Assembly (NCBI RefSeq): GCF_001421885.1
Contig: NZ_LMLH01000012.1
Coordinates: 209,905-273,904, forward strand
Direction: 5' to 3'
Length of the DNA: 64,000 nucleotides
Source of the DNA: Pseudomonas sp. Leaf48
GTDB lineage: Bacteria; Pseudomonadota; Gammaproteobacteria; Pseudomonadales; Pseudomonadaceae
Made by a program: the position numbers and the translations under genes. Within the stretch, counting starts at the first letter, position 1, and each line of letters starts with the position of its first letter. A model generated the notes under the pieces. The model was not told where the DNA came from and did no database searches. It saw only the letters and a list, made by a program, of their open reading frames with translations. Of the stretch, positions 17,288 to 25,081 are shown one piece after another.

Positions 17288-18328
17288 ATGCCTACCTCAA
17301 CTCGTGGTACCCCATTGGGCAGATATCGGTACGACGCGCTTGATCGCCAGGTCGAATGCACACCCTTTCAACAGGCTGCCATACAGAGCTTTTACTGCCA
17401 AAAGCGCCTGAGCAGCGAAATACAATCCGCAGTCCAACGCAGTATTGTGCAGCACGACGACCAGCTATTGGCGCAACAGCAGTGCGAGGGCGGGAAGGTT
17501 GTCGCCACGCTGCTGGCGACGGACCAACAACGTTCGGTGTCGAGCGCGCTCGAGGCAAGTCGGCTGTATCCCTTTGCTTACACACCCTACGGCCATCGAC
17601 TTGGTGGTATCAGTTTGCCCAGTGTTCCTGGCTTCAATGGTGAGCGGCCGGACCCTGTGACCAGACATTATCATTTGGGTAACGGCTATCGCCAGTTCAA
17701 CCCGGTGCTGATGCGGTTTAACAGTCCGGACAGTATGAGTCCGTTTGGGAAGGGGGGCTTCAACGCGTATTCGTACTGTGGCGCAGATCCAATCAATCGG
17801 AGTGACCCGACTGGGCACTCTTTCATGTTTGTCCTACAGGTGCTGGGGGCGGGTGTTACTTTTGCTGGAACAGTGACTGCTGCGGTGGGGACGATTATTG
17901 GTAATCCAGATCTCAAAACGATTGGTTGGATCGCCGTACCGCTTGGGGGGGCTGCGATGACTATAGGGCGGTTTGGTGGGGCAATCAGATATCGTGCCAT
18001 CAGTATTGCAGGGAGCCGTCCCCCTCCGTCATATGCGGTGGCGAGAGATATGCCAAGACCTCGTGACAGTGTCTCAAATGTTTCCACTACCTCTACTTCT
18101 TCCTCGCTTGCTAGTCCTCCTACATATGAAGAAGTTATGGTTAATTGGGATTTCCGTTCTGTAAATTTTTCCAAAGGTCCTATTGCTGGTCAAAGCGCTG
18201 CGCAGCCAGGATCGTCTGGCGGCACAGTTGTAAATAATTCTAGTTCCAGATCCATTAATATCAATGGCACTTCGTTGTCACGCAGAGGCAGTTCTAGCAG
18301 TAGCGACGTAGAATCCATTCGTAGGTAG
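17288..18328 (+). CDS. Short TccC/Rhs-core protein 2 with PPxY-bearing tail
   Basis: This 346-residue protein shares the core of its neighbours (YDALDRQ, QHDDQLLAQQQ, LLATDQQRSV, PGFNGERPDPVT, NPVLMRFNSPDSMSPFG, DPTGH at about 175). The tail differs: two hydrophobic segments (about 180-200 and 212-232), then a Ser/Pro/Gly-rich stretch with PPPSY and PPTYEEV and a Ser-rich end. PPxY motifs bind WW domains of eukaryotic ubiquitin ligases, so host-directed action is conceivable but unproven. ATG 17288 has GGAG 8 bases upstream. It is divergent from gene 1 and convergent with gene 3. Confidence 0.72.
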   Translation: MPTSTRGTPLGRYRYDALDRQVECTPFQQAAIQSFYCQKRLSSEIQSAVQRSIVQHDDQLLAQQQCEGGKVVATLLATDQQRSVSSALEASRLYPFAYTPYGHRLGGISLPSVPGFNGERPDPVTRHYHLGNGYRQFNPVLMRFNSPDSMSPFGKGGFNAYSYCGADPINRSDPTGHSFMFVLQVLGAGVTFAGTVTAAVGTIIGNPDLKTIGWIAVPLGGAAMTIGRFGGAIRYRAISIAGSRPPPSYAVARDMPRPRDSVSNVSTTSTSSSLASPPTYEEVMVNWDFRSVNFSKGPIAGQSAAQPGSSGGTVVNNSSSRSININGTSLSRRGSSSSSDVESIRR

Positions 18329-18367
18329 CGAGTACGTGTTCGGTACCTCGTAGCCGGGGCCAGAATG

Positions 18368-18403
18368 GGGACAGATTTATGTTCTCTTAAATAAATCTGT
18401 CCC
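18368..18403. repeat. Palindromic element, copy B
   Basis: GGGACAGATTTAT (18368-18380) and ATAAATCTGTCCC (18391-18403) form a perfect 13-bp stem around a 10-base loop; outer bases TGGGGA and TCCCCA extend the symmetry nearby. It lies between the convergent stops of genes 2 and 3 and could also act as a bidirectional terminator. With copy A it brackets gene 2. Confidence 0.7.
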
Positions 18404-18431
18404 TATTTTCAGTCCCCATTTTCATGGATTT

Positions 18432-19541
18432 TTACTCTCTGACGCGCTTTGTTTCTTCATGAGTAGTGAGTGAGGAAGATCGCGAAGCTTGATCGTATTC
18501 TGAAGCGTATCTTTGAATGTATTCTGATCTTTCAATATACGCGGAACCGGCATTTTTTTTCATCCGTGATTTATACCCTTGCGGAGCGGGTCTACTGGCT
18601 TGGTGGTGAAAATGGCCTATAGCGTCGTCAAAAAAATCTGTACGTAAAATCTCTTGGTGGTTGTTCGTTGTTATAATGGCTTGTTTTGGGTTGGGAATGC
18701 CGAACTCATCGAATGGAATGCCCTCTGCTTTATGGTTGTTGTATTTTTCTCTGGATAAGCCCGGAGTCTCTGGGGGGTTGAATGGTGTGATATGTCCCGA
18801 TGCTTTGAGTCGCATTTCTGATAACGCGCTTTCCTTTAATTTTGGTACGAATTCGTCTTTTGTGGATTCTGTTAATTTACGAAACGCTTTATCTCTCAGG
18901 CGCTGAGATCGCGGGGCTCGCGTGTTTAGTTTTGCCCATGCTTTATTTTTTATTGCTCTTAGTATGTAGCCGGGTAAATGTTCTGTCTTGATGGCTAGCG
19001 CAAACGCCGTGTGCCCCTGAGGGTCGCACAGATTGATTGGGTCTCCCAGGCAGTACGTATATGAATTCAACCCGCCCTTGCCAAACGGACTCCAACTGTC
19101 CGGACTATTAAATCGCATCAACACCGGATTAAACGCCCGATATCCATTCCCCAGCAAATAACACCCGGTCACCGGATCCGGCCGTTCGCCGTTGAAACCG
19201 AGCAGGCTGAGTAACCCGTTTTCACCGGGCCGGCATCCGTAGGGCGAGTAGGCAATGGGTTGTCGTGGATGATTGGTTTTGACCACCTGCAGCACCGAAC
19301 GCTGCTGATCGGTGGCCAGTAGCGTGGTATCGAGGGCATTACCTTCGCTTTGCTGTTGCGCCAGTAGCTGGTCACCATGCTGGAAGATCGAATAGCGCGT
19401 CGCCCCCTGTATCTCGGTGGCCAGTCGGCTTGTGCAGTAAAATCGCTGGCGCTCAAGGGTGTTCACCAGCGTGTGGCGGGTGAGTCGATCAAGAGGGTCG
19501 TAGCCATAACGGCAAAGCAGGGTGGTAGGTTGTGATCGCAT
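18432..19541 (-). CDS. Short TccC/Rhs-core protein 3, unknown tail
   Basis: The 369-residue product has the same core as genes 1 and 2 (YDPLDRLTRHTL, QHGDQLLAQQQ, LLATDQQRSVL, YSPYGCRP, LLGFNGERPDPVTG, NPVLMRFNSPDSWSPFG, LGDPINLCDPQGH at about 175). The about 190-residue tail is charged, with EHLPGY, an HFHHQ patch and many Lys/Arg; I do not recognise it. ATG 19541 is preceded by GGAG. About 90 bases of leader, palindrome included, are nearly identical to gene 1, so these two are recent duplicates with exchanged 3' ends. No immunity-type gene follows. Confidence 0.75.
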   Translation of the reverse strand: MRSQPTTLLCRYGYDPLDRLTRHTLVNTLERQRFYCTSRLATEIQGATRYSIFQHGDQLLAQQQSEGNALDTTLLATDQQRSVLQVVKTNHPRQPIAYSPYGCRPGENGLLSLLGFNGERPDPVTGCYLLGNGYRAFNPVLMRFNSPDSWSPFGKGGLNSYTYCLGDPINLCDPQGHTAFALAIKTEHLPGYILRAIKNKAWAKLNTRAPRSQRLRDKAFRKLTESTKDEFVPKLKESALSEMRLKASGHITPFNPPETPGLSREKYNNHKAEGIPFDEFGIPNPKQAIITTNNHQEILRTDFFDDAIGHFHHQASRPAPQGYKSRMKKNAGSAYIERSEYIQRYASEYDQASRSSSLTTHEETKRVRE

Positions 19542-19604
19542 GGTGAGTGCTCCGAGGGGCCGAAGTGCTGGTGTTCAGTATTGAGCGTTGAGTTGGGATT
19601 GGGT

Positions 19605-19622
19605 ACTAGCAGAACTGATAGT
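19605..19622 (-). promoter_or_regulatory. 18-bp palindrome upstream of rhs-core gene 3
   Basis: Identical to the copy at 17076-17093 (ACTATCAGTTCTGCTAGT in gene direction), 63 bases before the start of gene 3. It lies 63 bases from the proposed flhA promoter on the other strand, so the Rhs operator and the flagellar promoter share one divergent region. Confidence 0.65.
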
Positions 19623-19685
19623 CTCGCCGCCGAAGGCTGCGATCTTTTTTCTGCAAAAAACCTCCATTTCAACCTCCCGCCAAAG

Positions 19686-19703
19686 TTGGAAGGCTTCTTG
19701 CAG
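19686..19703 (+). promoter_or_regulatory. Probable sigma-54 promoter of flhA
   Basis: TTGGAAGGCTTCTTGCAG has GG-N10-GC spacing and a perfect TTGCA -12 half, but a weaker -24 half (GGAA in place of GGCA). It ends 60 bases before the flhA GTG, as in the other three flagellar units. It would let flhA be transcribed independently of the island. Confidence 0.65.
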
Positions 19704-19763
19704 TAGCCGCCCTGCGCCCGCTTCTGGCGTCAAAAGTTTGCTTTAAAGGAACGGGGAATACCG

Positions 19764-21893
19764 GTGGATCGCTCTCAGTTAATCAACACAGCCCGCACGA
19801 ACGTTGCCGATTTAAGTCGTGGCAATCTGGGCGTGCCGTTGTTGCTGCTGGTCATGCTGGCGATGATGATGTTGCCGGTGCCGCCGTTCCTGCTGGACGT
19901 GTTCTTCACGTTCAACATTGCCCTGTCCATTGTCGTGCTGCTGGTCTGCGTGTACGCCTTGCGTCCGCTGGATTTCGCCGTGTTCCCGACCATTCTGCTG
20001 GTGGCGACGTTGCTGCGGCTGGCGTTGAACGTGGCCTCCACGCGAGTGGTGATGCTCCACGGCCAGGACGGCCACGCCGCCGCGGGCAAGGTGATCCAGG
20101 CTTTCGGTGAGGTAGTCATCGGCGGCAACTACGTGGTGGGTATCGTGGTCTTCGCGATCCTGATGATCATCAACTTCGTCGTGGTGACCAAGGGTGCCGG
20201 GCGGATTTCCGAGGTGAGCGCGCGTTTTACCCTCGATGCGATGCCCGGCAAGCAGATGGCGATCGACGCCGACCTCAACGCCGGATTGATCGATCAGGCC
20301 CAGGCCAAGGCCCGTCGCTCGGAAGTCGCCCAGGAGGCCGAGTTCTACGGTTCGATGGACGGTGCCAGCAAGTTCGTTCGCGGTGACGCCATCGCCGGCC
20401 TGTTGATTCTGTTCATCAACCTGATTGGTGGCATGGCGGTCGGGATTTTCCAGCACGGCATGAGCTTCGGTGATGCCGGCCGGGTGTACGCGCTGCTGAC
20501 CATCGGTGACGGTTTGGTGGCGCAATTGCCATCACTGTTGTTATCGACAGCGGCGGCGATCATGGTGACCCGTGCTTCCGGCTCGGAAGACATGGGCAAG
20601 CAGATCAATCGGCAGATGTTCGCCTCGCCCAAGGCGCTGGCAGTAGCGGCCGGCCTGATGGCCGTCATGGGCCTGGTGCCCGGCATGCCGCATTTCTCCT
20701 TCCTGACCATGGCCGCCCTCGCAGCCGGTGGCGCTTACCTGTTCTGGAAAAAGCAGAATGCGGTGAAGGTTCAGGCACTGCAGGAGGTCAAGCGCCAGCA
20801 GGAGCTGCTGCCATCACCGGCCCGCGCCATGGAAACCAAGGAGCTTGGCTGGGACGACGTCACGCCGATCGACATGATTGGCCTGGAAGTCGGTTATCGC
20901 CTGATTCCGCTGGTGGACCGCAACCAGGGCGGCCAGTTGCTGGCGCGGATCAAGGGGGTGCGCAAGAAGCTGTCCCAGGATCTGGGCTTTTTGATGCCGA
21001 CCGTGCACATCCGCGACAACCTCGACCTGGCGCCAAGCGCCTATCGCCTGACTTTGATGGGGGTGATTCTCGCTGAAGCAGAGATTTACCCTGACCGCGA
21101 ATTGGCCATCAACCCGGGGCAAGTCTACGGCTCGCTCAATGGCATAACCGCCAAAGATCCGGCTTTTGGCCTGGAGGCGGTCTGGATCGAAATCAGTCAG
21201 CGGGCACAGGCGCAATCCTTGGGTTACACCGTGGTCGACGCCAGCACGGTCGTGGCCACCCACTTGAACCAGATTCTGTACAAGCACTCCAGTGAACTGA
21301 TCGGTCACGAAGAAGTGCAGCAACTCATGCAATTGCTGGCAAAAAGCTCGCCAAAACTCGCCGAAGAGCTGGTTCCGGGTGTGGTTTCGCTGTCGCAACT
21401 GCTCAAGGTTCTGCAGGCGTTGCTGGCCGAGCAGGTGCCGGTGCGCGACATTCGCAGCATTGCCGAAGCCATCGCTAACAACGCCGCCAAGAGTCAAGAT
21501 ACTGCCGCTTTGGTGGCCGCCGTGCGCGTCGGCGTGTCCCGTGCAATCGTGCAAAGCATTGTAGGCACTGACTCCGAGCTGCCTGTGATCACCTTGGAGC
21601 CAAGGTTGGAACAAATATTGCTCAATAGTCTGCAGAAGGCAGGGCAGGGCTCAGAAGAGGGTGTTCTGCTGGAGCCGAGCATGGCTGAAAAGCTGCAGCG
21701 CTCGTTGATCGATGCGGCACAGCGTCAGGAGATGCAAGGTCAGCCGGTGATTCTGCTGGTAGCCGGTCCGGTTCGCGCGATGCTCTCGCGATTCGGCCGA
21801 CTGGCAGTCCCGGGTTTGCATGTGTTGGCTTACCAGGAAATTCCTGACAACAAGCAAGTGACCATCGTTGCGACAGTAGGCCCCAACGGCTGA
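19764..21893 (+). CDS. flhA: Flagellar export gate protein FlhA
   Basis: FlhA is the large nonameric export gate that uses the proton gradient and docks chaperone-substrate complexes. The 709 residues split into an N-terminal membrane half with about eight helices (about 25-330) and a cytoplasmic half (about 360-709). The FHIPEP-region signature is seen in LRLALNVASTRVVML and GKVIQAFGEVVIGGNYVVG. GTG 19764 follows AACGGGGAATACCG. flhF begins 11 bases after the stop. Confidence 0.97.
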   Translation: MDRSQLINTARTNVADLSRGNLGVPLLLLVMLAMMMLPVPPFLLDVFFTFNIALSIVVLLVCVYALRPLDFAVFPTILLVATLLRLALNVASTRVVMLHGQDGHAAAGKVIQAFGEVVIGGNYVVGIVVFAILMIINFVVVTKGAGRISEVSARFTLDAMPGKQMAIDADLNAGLIDQAQAKARRSEVAQEAEFYGSMDGASKFVRGDAIAGLLILFINLIGGMAVGIFQHGMSFGDAGRVYALLTIGDGLVAQLPSLLLSTAAAIMVTRASGSEDMGKQINRQMFASPKALAVAAGLMAVMGLVPGMPHFSFLTMAALAAGGAYLFWKKQNAVKVQALQEVKRQQELLPSPARAMETKELGWDDVTPIDMIGLEVGYRLIPLVDRNQGGQLLARIKGVRKKLSQDLGFLMPTVHIRDNLDLAPSAYRLTLMGVILAEAEIYPDRELAINPGQVYGSLNGITAKDPAFGLEAVWIEISQRAQAQSLGYTVVDASTVVATHLNQILYKHSSELIGHEEVQQLMQLLAKSSPKLAEELVPGVVSLSQLLKVLQALLAEQVPVRDIRSIAEAIANNAAKSQDTAALVAAVRVGVSRAIVQSIVGTDSELPVITLEPRLEQILLNSLQKAGQGSEEGVLLEPSMAEKLQRSLIDAAQRQEMQGQPVILLVAGPVRAMLSRFGRLAVPGLHVLAYQEIPDNKQVTIVATVGPNG

Positions 21894-21904
21894 GGTAGTG
21901 GTTT

Positions 21905-23230
21905 ATGCAAGTTAAGCGTTTTTTCGCCGCCGATATGCGTCAGGCCATGAAGCTGGTTCGTGATGAGCTGGGCGCTGATGCCGCCATCATTGGCAACCGC
22001 CGGATCGCCGGTGGTGTCGAGCTGACGGCTGCGCTCGACTACAAATTGTCGGCGCTGGCGCCTCGTGTTCCGAACATGGAACTCGAAGACGAGCTGCGCA
22101 AGACCCAGTCGCGGATCGTCACCGCCCAGGCCGAACTGAGCCTGCGTGGCGAAGGCGAGAGCGACAATGCAACCAATCGCCAGTTGTTCGCCGGCCTGCC
22201 CCTGACAGCCGCCGAGCCGCTGATCGAACCGACCCTGGCCGAGCCGCGGCGTCCCGCTCCGGCCCCGGCTGCGGCGGCAGGTGTCGATCCTCGTGCGCTC
22301 GACTCCATGCGTTTTGAACTCAACAGCCTGCGCGAACTGATGGAAGTCCAGCTCGGCTCCCTGGCCTGGAATCAACTGCAAGGCAGCCGTCCGGATCAGG
22401 CCAACCTCTGGCGTCGCCTGCAACGTATCGGCCTGTCCGGCCCGTTGTCACGCGACCTGCTGGGGCTGATTACGGATATCGAGGAGCCGCGTCAGGCCTG
22501 GCGCATGTTGCTGGCGCACCTGGCGCGGATGATCGTCACCCCGGAAGTCGAACCTCTGGAAGAGGGCGGTGTGATCGCCATGGTGGGTCCTGCCGGCATG
22601 GGCAAGACCACCACCCTGGCCAAGCTGGCGGCGCGTTATGTGCTCAAGTACGGCGCGCAGAACATCGCGCTGGTCAGCATGGACAGTTTCCGCATCGGTG
22701 CCCAGGAGCAACTCAAGACCCTCGGACGCATCCTCAATGTGTCGGTGACCCACGTCGATCCGGGCCAATCCCTGGTGCAGGCGCTGGAGCCGTTGCTGCG
22801 CAAACGGGTGGTGTTGATCGATACCGCCGGCCTGCAGGCCAGCGATCCGGCGTTGCGCATGCAGCTCGAAAGTCTGGCCGGTCGCGGCATCCGTTCAAAA
22901 AATTATCTGGTTCTGGCAACCACCAGCCAGAAACAGGTTCTAACTGCCGCTTATCACAGTTACAAGCGCTGTGGGCTTGCTGGCTGCATTCTGACTAAAC
23001 TGGATGAGACGGCGAGCCTGGGCGAGGTGTTGAGCCTGGCGATCGGCCATGAGCTGCCGGTGGCTTACCTGACTGATGGACCGCGGATCCCGGATGATTT
23101 GCATCTGCCCCGTCGTCACCAGTTGGTCAGCCGCGCCGTCAGTGTGCAAATGCAGGAAGAGCCCAGCGAAGAAGCCATGGCTGACATGTTCGCTGATATC
23201 TACCACAGTCCGACCAAGCAGGTTGGCTGA
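21905..23230 (+). CDS. flhF: Flagellar placement GTPase FlhF
   Basis: FlhF is the SRP-like GTPase that puts the flagellum at the cell pole. In 441 residues the N-terminal B region is variable (Ala/Pro-rich at about 110-130). The NG domain holds the G1 loop GPAGMGKT at residues 228-235, then DSFRIGAQEQL, VLIDTAGL (G3) and LTKLDE (G4). ATG 21905 follows GAGGTAGTGGTTT. It is upstream of fleN, its antagonist in number control. Confidence 0.97.
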   Translation: MQVKRFFAADMRQAMKLVRDELGADAAIIGNRRIAGGVELTAALDYKLSALAPRVPNMELEDELRKTQSRIVTAQAELSLRGEGESDNATNRQLFAGLPLTAAEPLIEPTLAEPRRPAPAPAAAAGVDPRALDSMRFELNSLRELMEVQLGSLAWNQLQGSRPDQANLWRRLQRIGLSGPLSRDLLGLITDIEEPRQAWRMLLAHLARMIVTPEVEPLEEGGVIAMVGPAGMGKTTTLAKLAARYVLKYGAQNIALVSMDSFRIGAQEQLKTLGRILNVSVTHVDPGQSLVQALEPLLRKRVVLIDTAGLQASDPALRMQLESLAGRGIRSKNYLVLATTSQKQVLTAAYHSYKRCGLAGCILTKLDETASLGEVLSLAIGHELPVAYLTDGPRIPDDLHLPRRHQLVSRAVSVQMQEEPSEEAMADMFADIYHSPTKQVG

Positions 23231-23237
23231 GGTAATA

Positions 23238-23345
23238 ATGAATAGATTTTGTACCTACATCGATGGTCTGCCATGCATTGTTCCGTTTGCGAACGCGCAG
23301 CCAGTAATGTGGCCTCCGTCTATGCAAGACAAGGTAGTGAAATAA
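23238..23345 (+). CDS. Candidate 35-residue ORF between flhF and fleN
   Basis: ATG 23238 is preceded by GAGG at a good 5-base spacing, and the frame runs to TAA just before the fleN start. The product begins MNRFCTYIDGLPCIV and ends QDKVVK. It has no recognisable domain, signal peptide or membrane helix. It fills nearly the whole gap, so it may be a real small protein, or a translated leader that couples flhF to fleN. Conservation in other strains is the deciding evidence and is not available here. Confidence 0.4.
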   Translation: MNRFCTYIDGLPCIVPFANAQPVMWPPSMQDKVVK

Positions 23346-23346
23346 C

Positions 23347-24177
23347 ATGGGCAGCATGCATCCTGTACAGGTGATCGCGGTGACCGGCGGCAAAGGTGGC
23401 GTCGGGAAAACTAACGTGTCAGTGAACTTGTCCCTGGCTTTGGCTGAACTTGGCCGGCGCGTTATGTTGCTGGACGCCGACCTGGGCCTGGCGAACGTTG
23501 ACGTCCTGCTGGGGCTGACACCCAAACGTACCCTGGCCGACGTGATCGAAGGCCGCTGCGAACTGCGCGATGTACTGCTGCAGGGCCCCGGCGGCATCCG
23601 TATCGTCCCGGCCGCATCCGGGACTCAGAGCATGGTGCATCTGAGCCCCGCGCAACACGCCGGCCTGATCCAGGCCTTCAGTGATATCGGCGACAACCTC
23701 GACGTACTGGTGATCGACACCGCTGCGGGCATTGGTGAGTCGGTGGTCAGTTTCGTTCGCGCAGCCCAGGAAGTGTTGCTGGTGGTCTGCGACGAACCGA
23801 CCTCGATCACCGACGCCTACGCCTTGATCAAGTTGCTCAATCGCGACTACGGCATGAACCGCTTCCGCGTCCTGGCCAACATGGCTCAAAGTCCGCAGGA
23901 AGGGCGTAACCTGTTCGCCAAGTTGACCAAGGTCACCGATCGCTTCCTCGACGTCGCCTTGCAATACGTCGGCGCGGTGCCCTACGACGAAAGCGTGCGC
24001 AAGGCTGTGCAGAAGCAGCGAGCGGTCTACGAAGCGTTCCCGCGTTCCAAGTGTTCGCTGGCGTTCAAGGCGATCGCGCAGAAGGTCGATGCCTGGCCGC
24101 TGCCTGCCAACCCCCGTGGGCATCTTGAGTTTTTTGTCGAGCGTCTGGTGCAGCAAACCGCAGGTCCGGTTCTATGA
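23347..24177 (+). CDS. fleN: Flagellar number regulator FleN (FlhG)
   Basis: FleN is a MinD/ParA-type ATPase that binds FleQ and keeps the flagellum number at one. The 276-residue protein has a deviant Walker A, KGGVGKT, at residues 16-22, the DADLGLANVDVLLGL segment after it, and the C-terminal amphipathic end expected for membrane contact. ATG 23347 gives MGSMHPVQVIAVTG. The stop overlaps fliA by 4 bases. Confidence 0.96.
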   Translation: MGSMHPVQVIAVTGGKGGVGKTNVSVNLSLALAELGRRVMLLDADLGLANVDVLLGLTPKRTLADVIEGRCELRDVLLQGPGGIRIVPAASGTQSMVHLSPAQHAGLIQAFSDIGDNLDVLVIDTAAGIGESVVSFVRAAQEVLLVVCDEPTSITDAYALIKLLNRDYGMNRFRVLANMAQSPQEGRNLFAKLTKVTDRFLDVALQYVGAVPYDESVRKAVQKQRAVYEAFPRSKCSLAFKAIAQKVDAWPLPANPRGHLEFFVERLVQQTAGPVL

Positions 24178-24914
24178 CAGCCAGCGGTTACAACCTCTAC
24201 AAGAAGTCGGCGCGTGACGCGCAGTACGAGCTGATCGAGCGTTACGCGCCGCTGGTCAAACGCATTGCTTACCACTTGCTGGCGCGTCTGCCGGCCAGTG
24301 TCCAGGTCGAAGACCTGATCCAGGCCGGGATGATCGGCCTGCTCGAAGTTTCAACCAAATACGACGCCAGCAAAGGCGCGAGCTTCGAAACGTACGCGGG
24401 CATTCGAATCCGCGGCGCGATGCTCGATGAAGTGCGCAAGGGGGACTGGGCGCCACGTTCGGTCCACCGCAATACCCGCATGGTCAGCGACGCAATTCGC
24501 TCGATTGAAGCTAAAACCGGCCGTGACGCTAAAGATCACGAGGTTGCGGCCGAACTCCAATTGAGTCTCGACGATTATTACGGGATTTTGAACGACACCC
24601 TGGGCAGCCGGTTATTCAGTTTCGACGATCTGTTGCAGGACGGCGAACACGAAGGGCTGCACGAGGATGGCGCGAGTGCTCATCTGGAGCCGTCACGCGA
24701 TCTGGAAGATGAACGCTTCCAGGCAGCGCTGGCGGACGCGATTGCCAATTTGCCGGAGCGTGAGCGACTGGTGTTGGCGCTGTACTACGACGAAGAACTG
24801 AACCTCAAGGAAATCGGAGAGGTCCTGGGGGTCAGCGAATCTCGGGTCAGCCAGTTACACAGCCAGTGCGCGGCCCGTTTGCGGGGGCGTTTGGGGGAGT
24901 GGCGAGCGCGCTGA
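24174..24914 (+). CDS. fliA: Flagellar sigma factor FliA (sigma-28)
   Basis: FliA directs RNA polymerase to late flagellar and chemotaxis genes and is held by FlgM until the hook is finished. The 246 residues show regions 2 (ERYAPLVKRIAYHLLARL, EDLIQAGMIGLLE), 3 and 4 (LPERERLVLALYYDEELNLK, then the helix-turn-helix LGVSESRVSQLHSQ). ATG overlaps the fleN stop (ATGA). A perfect hairpin follows directly after the stop. Confidence 0.97.
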   Translation: MTASGYNLYKKSARDAQYELIERYAPLVKRIAYHLLARLPASVQVEDLIQAGMIGLLEVSTKYDASKGASFETYAGIRIRGAMLDEVRKGDWAPRSVHRNTRMVSDAIRSIEAKTGRDAKDHEVAAELQLSLDDYYGILNDTLGSRLFSFDDLLQDGEHEGLHEDGASAHLEPSRDLEDERFQAALADAIANLPERERLVLALYYDEELNLKEIGEVLGVSESRVSQLHSQCAARLRGRLGEWRAR

Positions 24915-24916
24915 AG

Positions 24917-24934
24917 GCAGTGTGGGGACACTGC
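24917..24934 (+). other. Perfect hairpin after fliA
   Basis: GCAGTGTGGGGACACTGC forms a 7-bp stem with a GGGG loop, two bases after the fliA stop. There is no T run, so it is not a classical terminator; it may protect the fliA mRNA end or moderate read-through into cheY, 135 bases further on. Confidence 0.5.
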
Positions 24935-25081
24935 GAACGAGACTGGTGCGGATTTGAACGGCACCGGTCGCGATCTGTTGTGCTCCAGACAGTCATCGAG
25001 TGCTTTGCCGGATTGATTGAAATGGCGCGTCCAGGTGCTGGGCGCGCTTAAGACTGCTTGGAGGTCGAATTGGACAAGAAC

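Noticed and set aside
15919..19541. Reading the three Rhs-core genes as fragments of one broken Rhs gene
   Set aside because: They alternate in strand, each contains the same part of the core, and each has its own start, ribosome site and upstream palindrome.
19725..19742. TGGCGTC ... TTTGCT as an alternative sigma-54 site for flhA
   Set aside because: GG and GC are 12 bases apart instead of 10; the site at 19686-19703 has correct spacing.
24866..25051. 61-codon frame running from fliA into the fliA-cheY gap
   Set aside because: Starts inside fliA out of frame, no ribosome site, crosses the hairpin.
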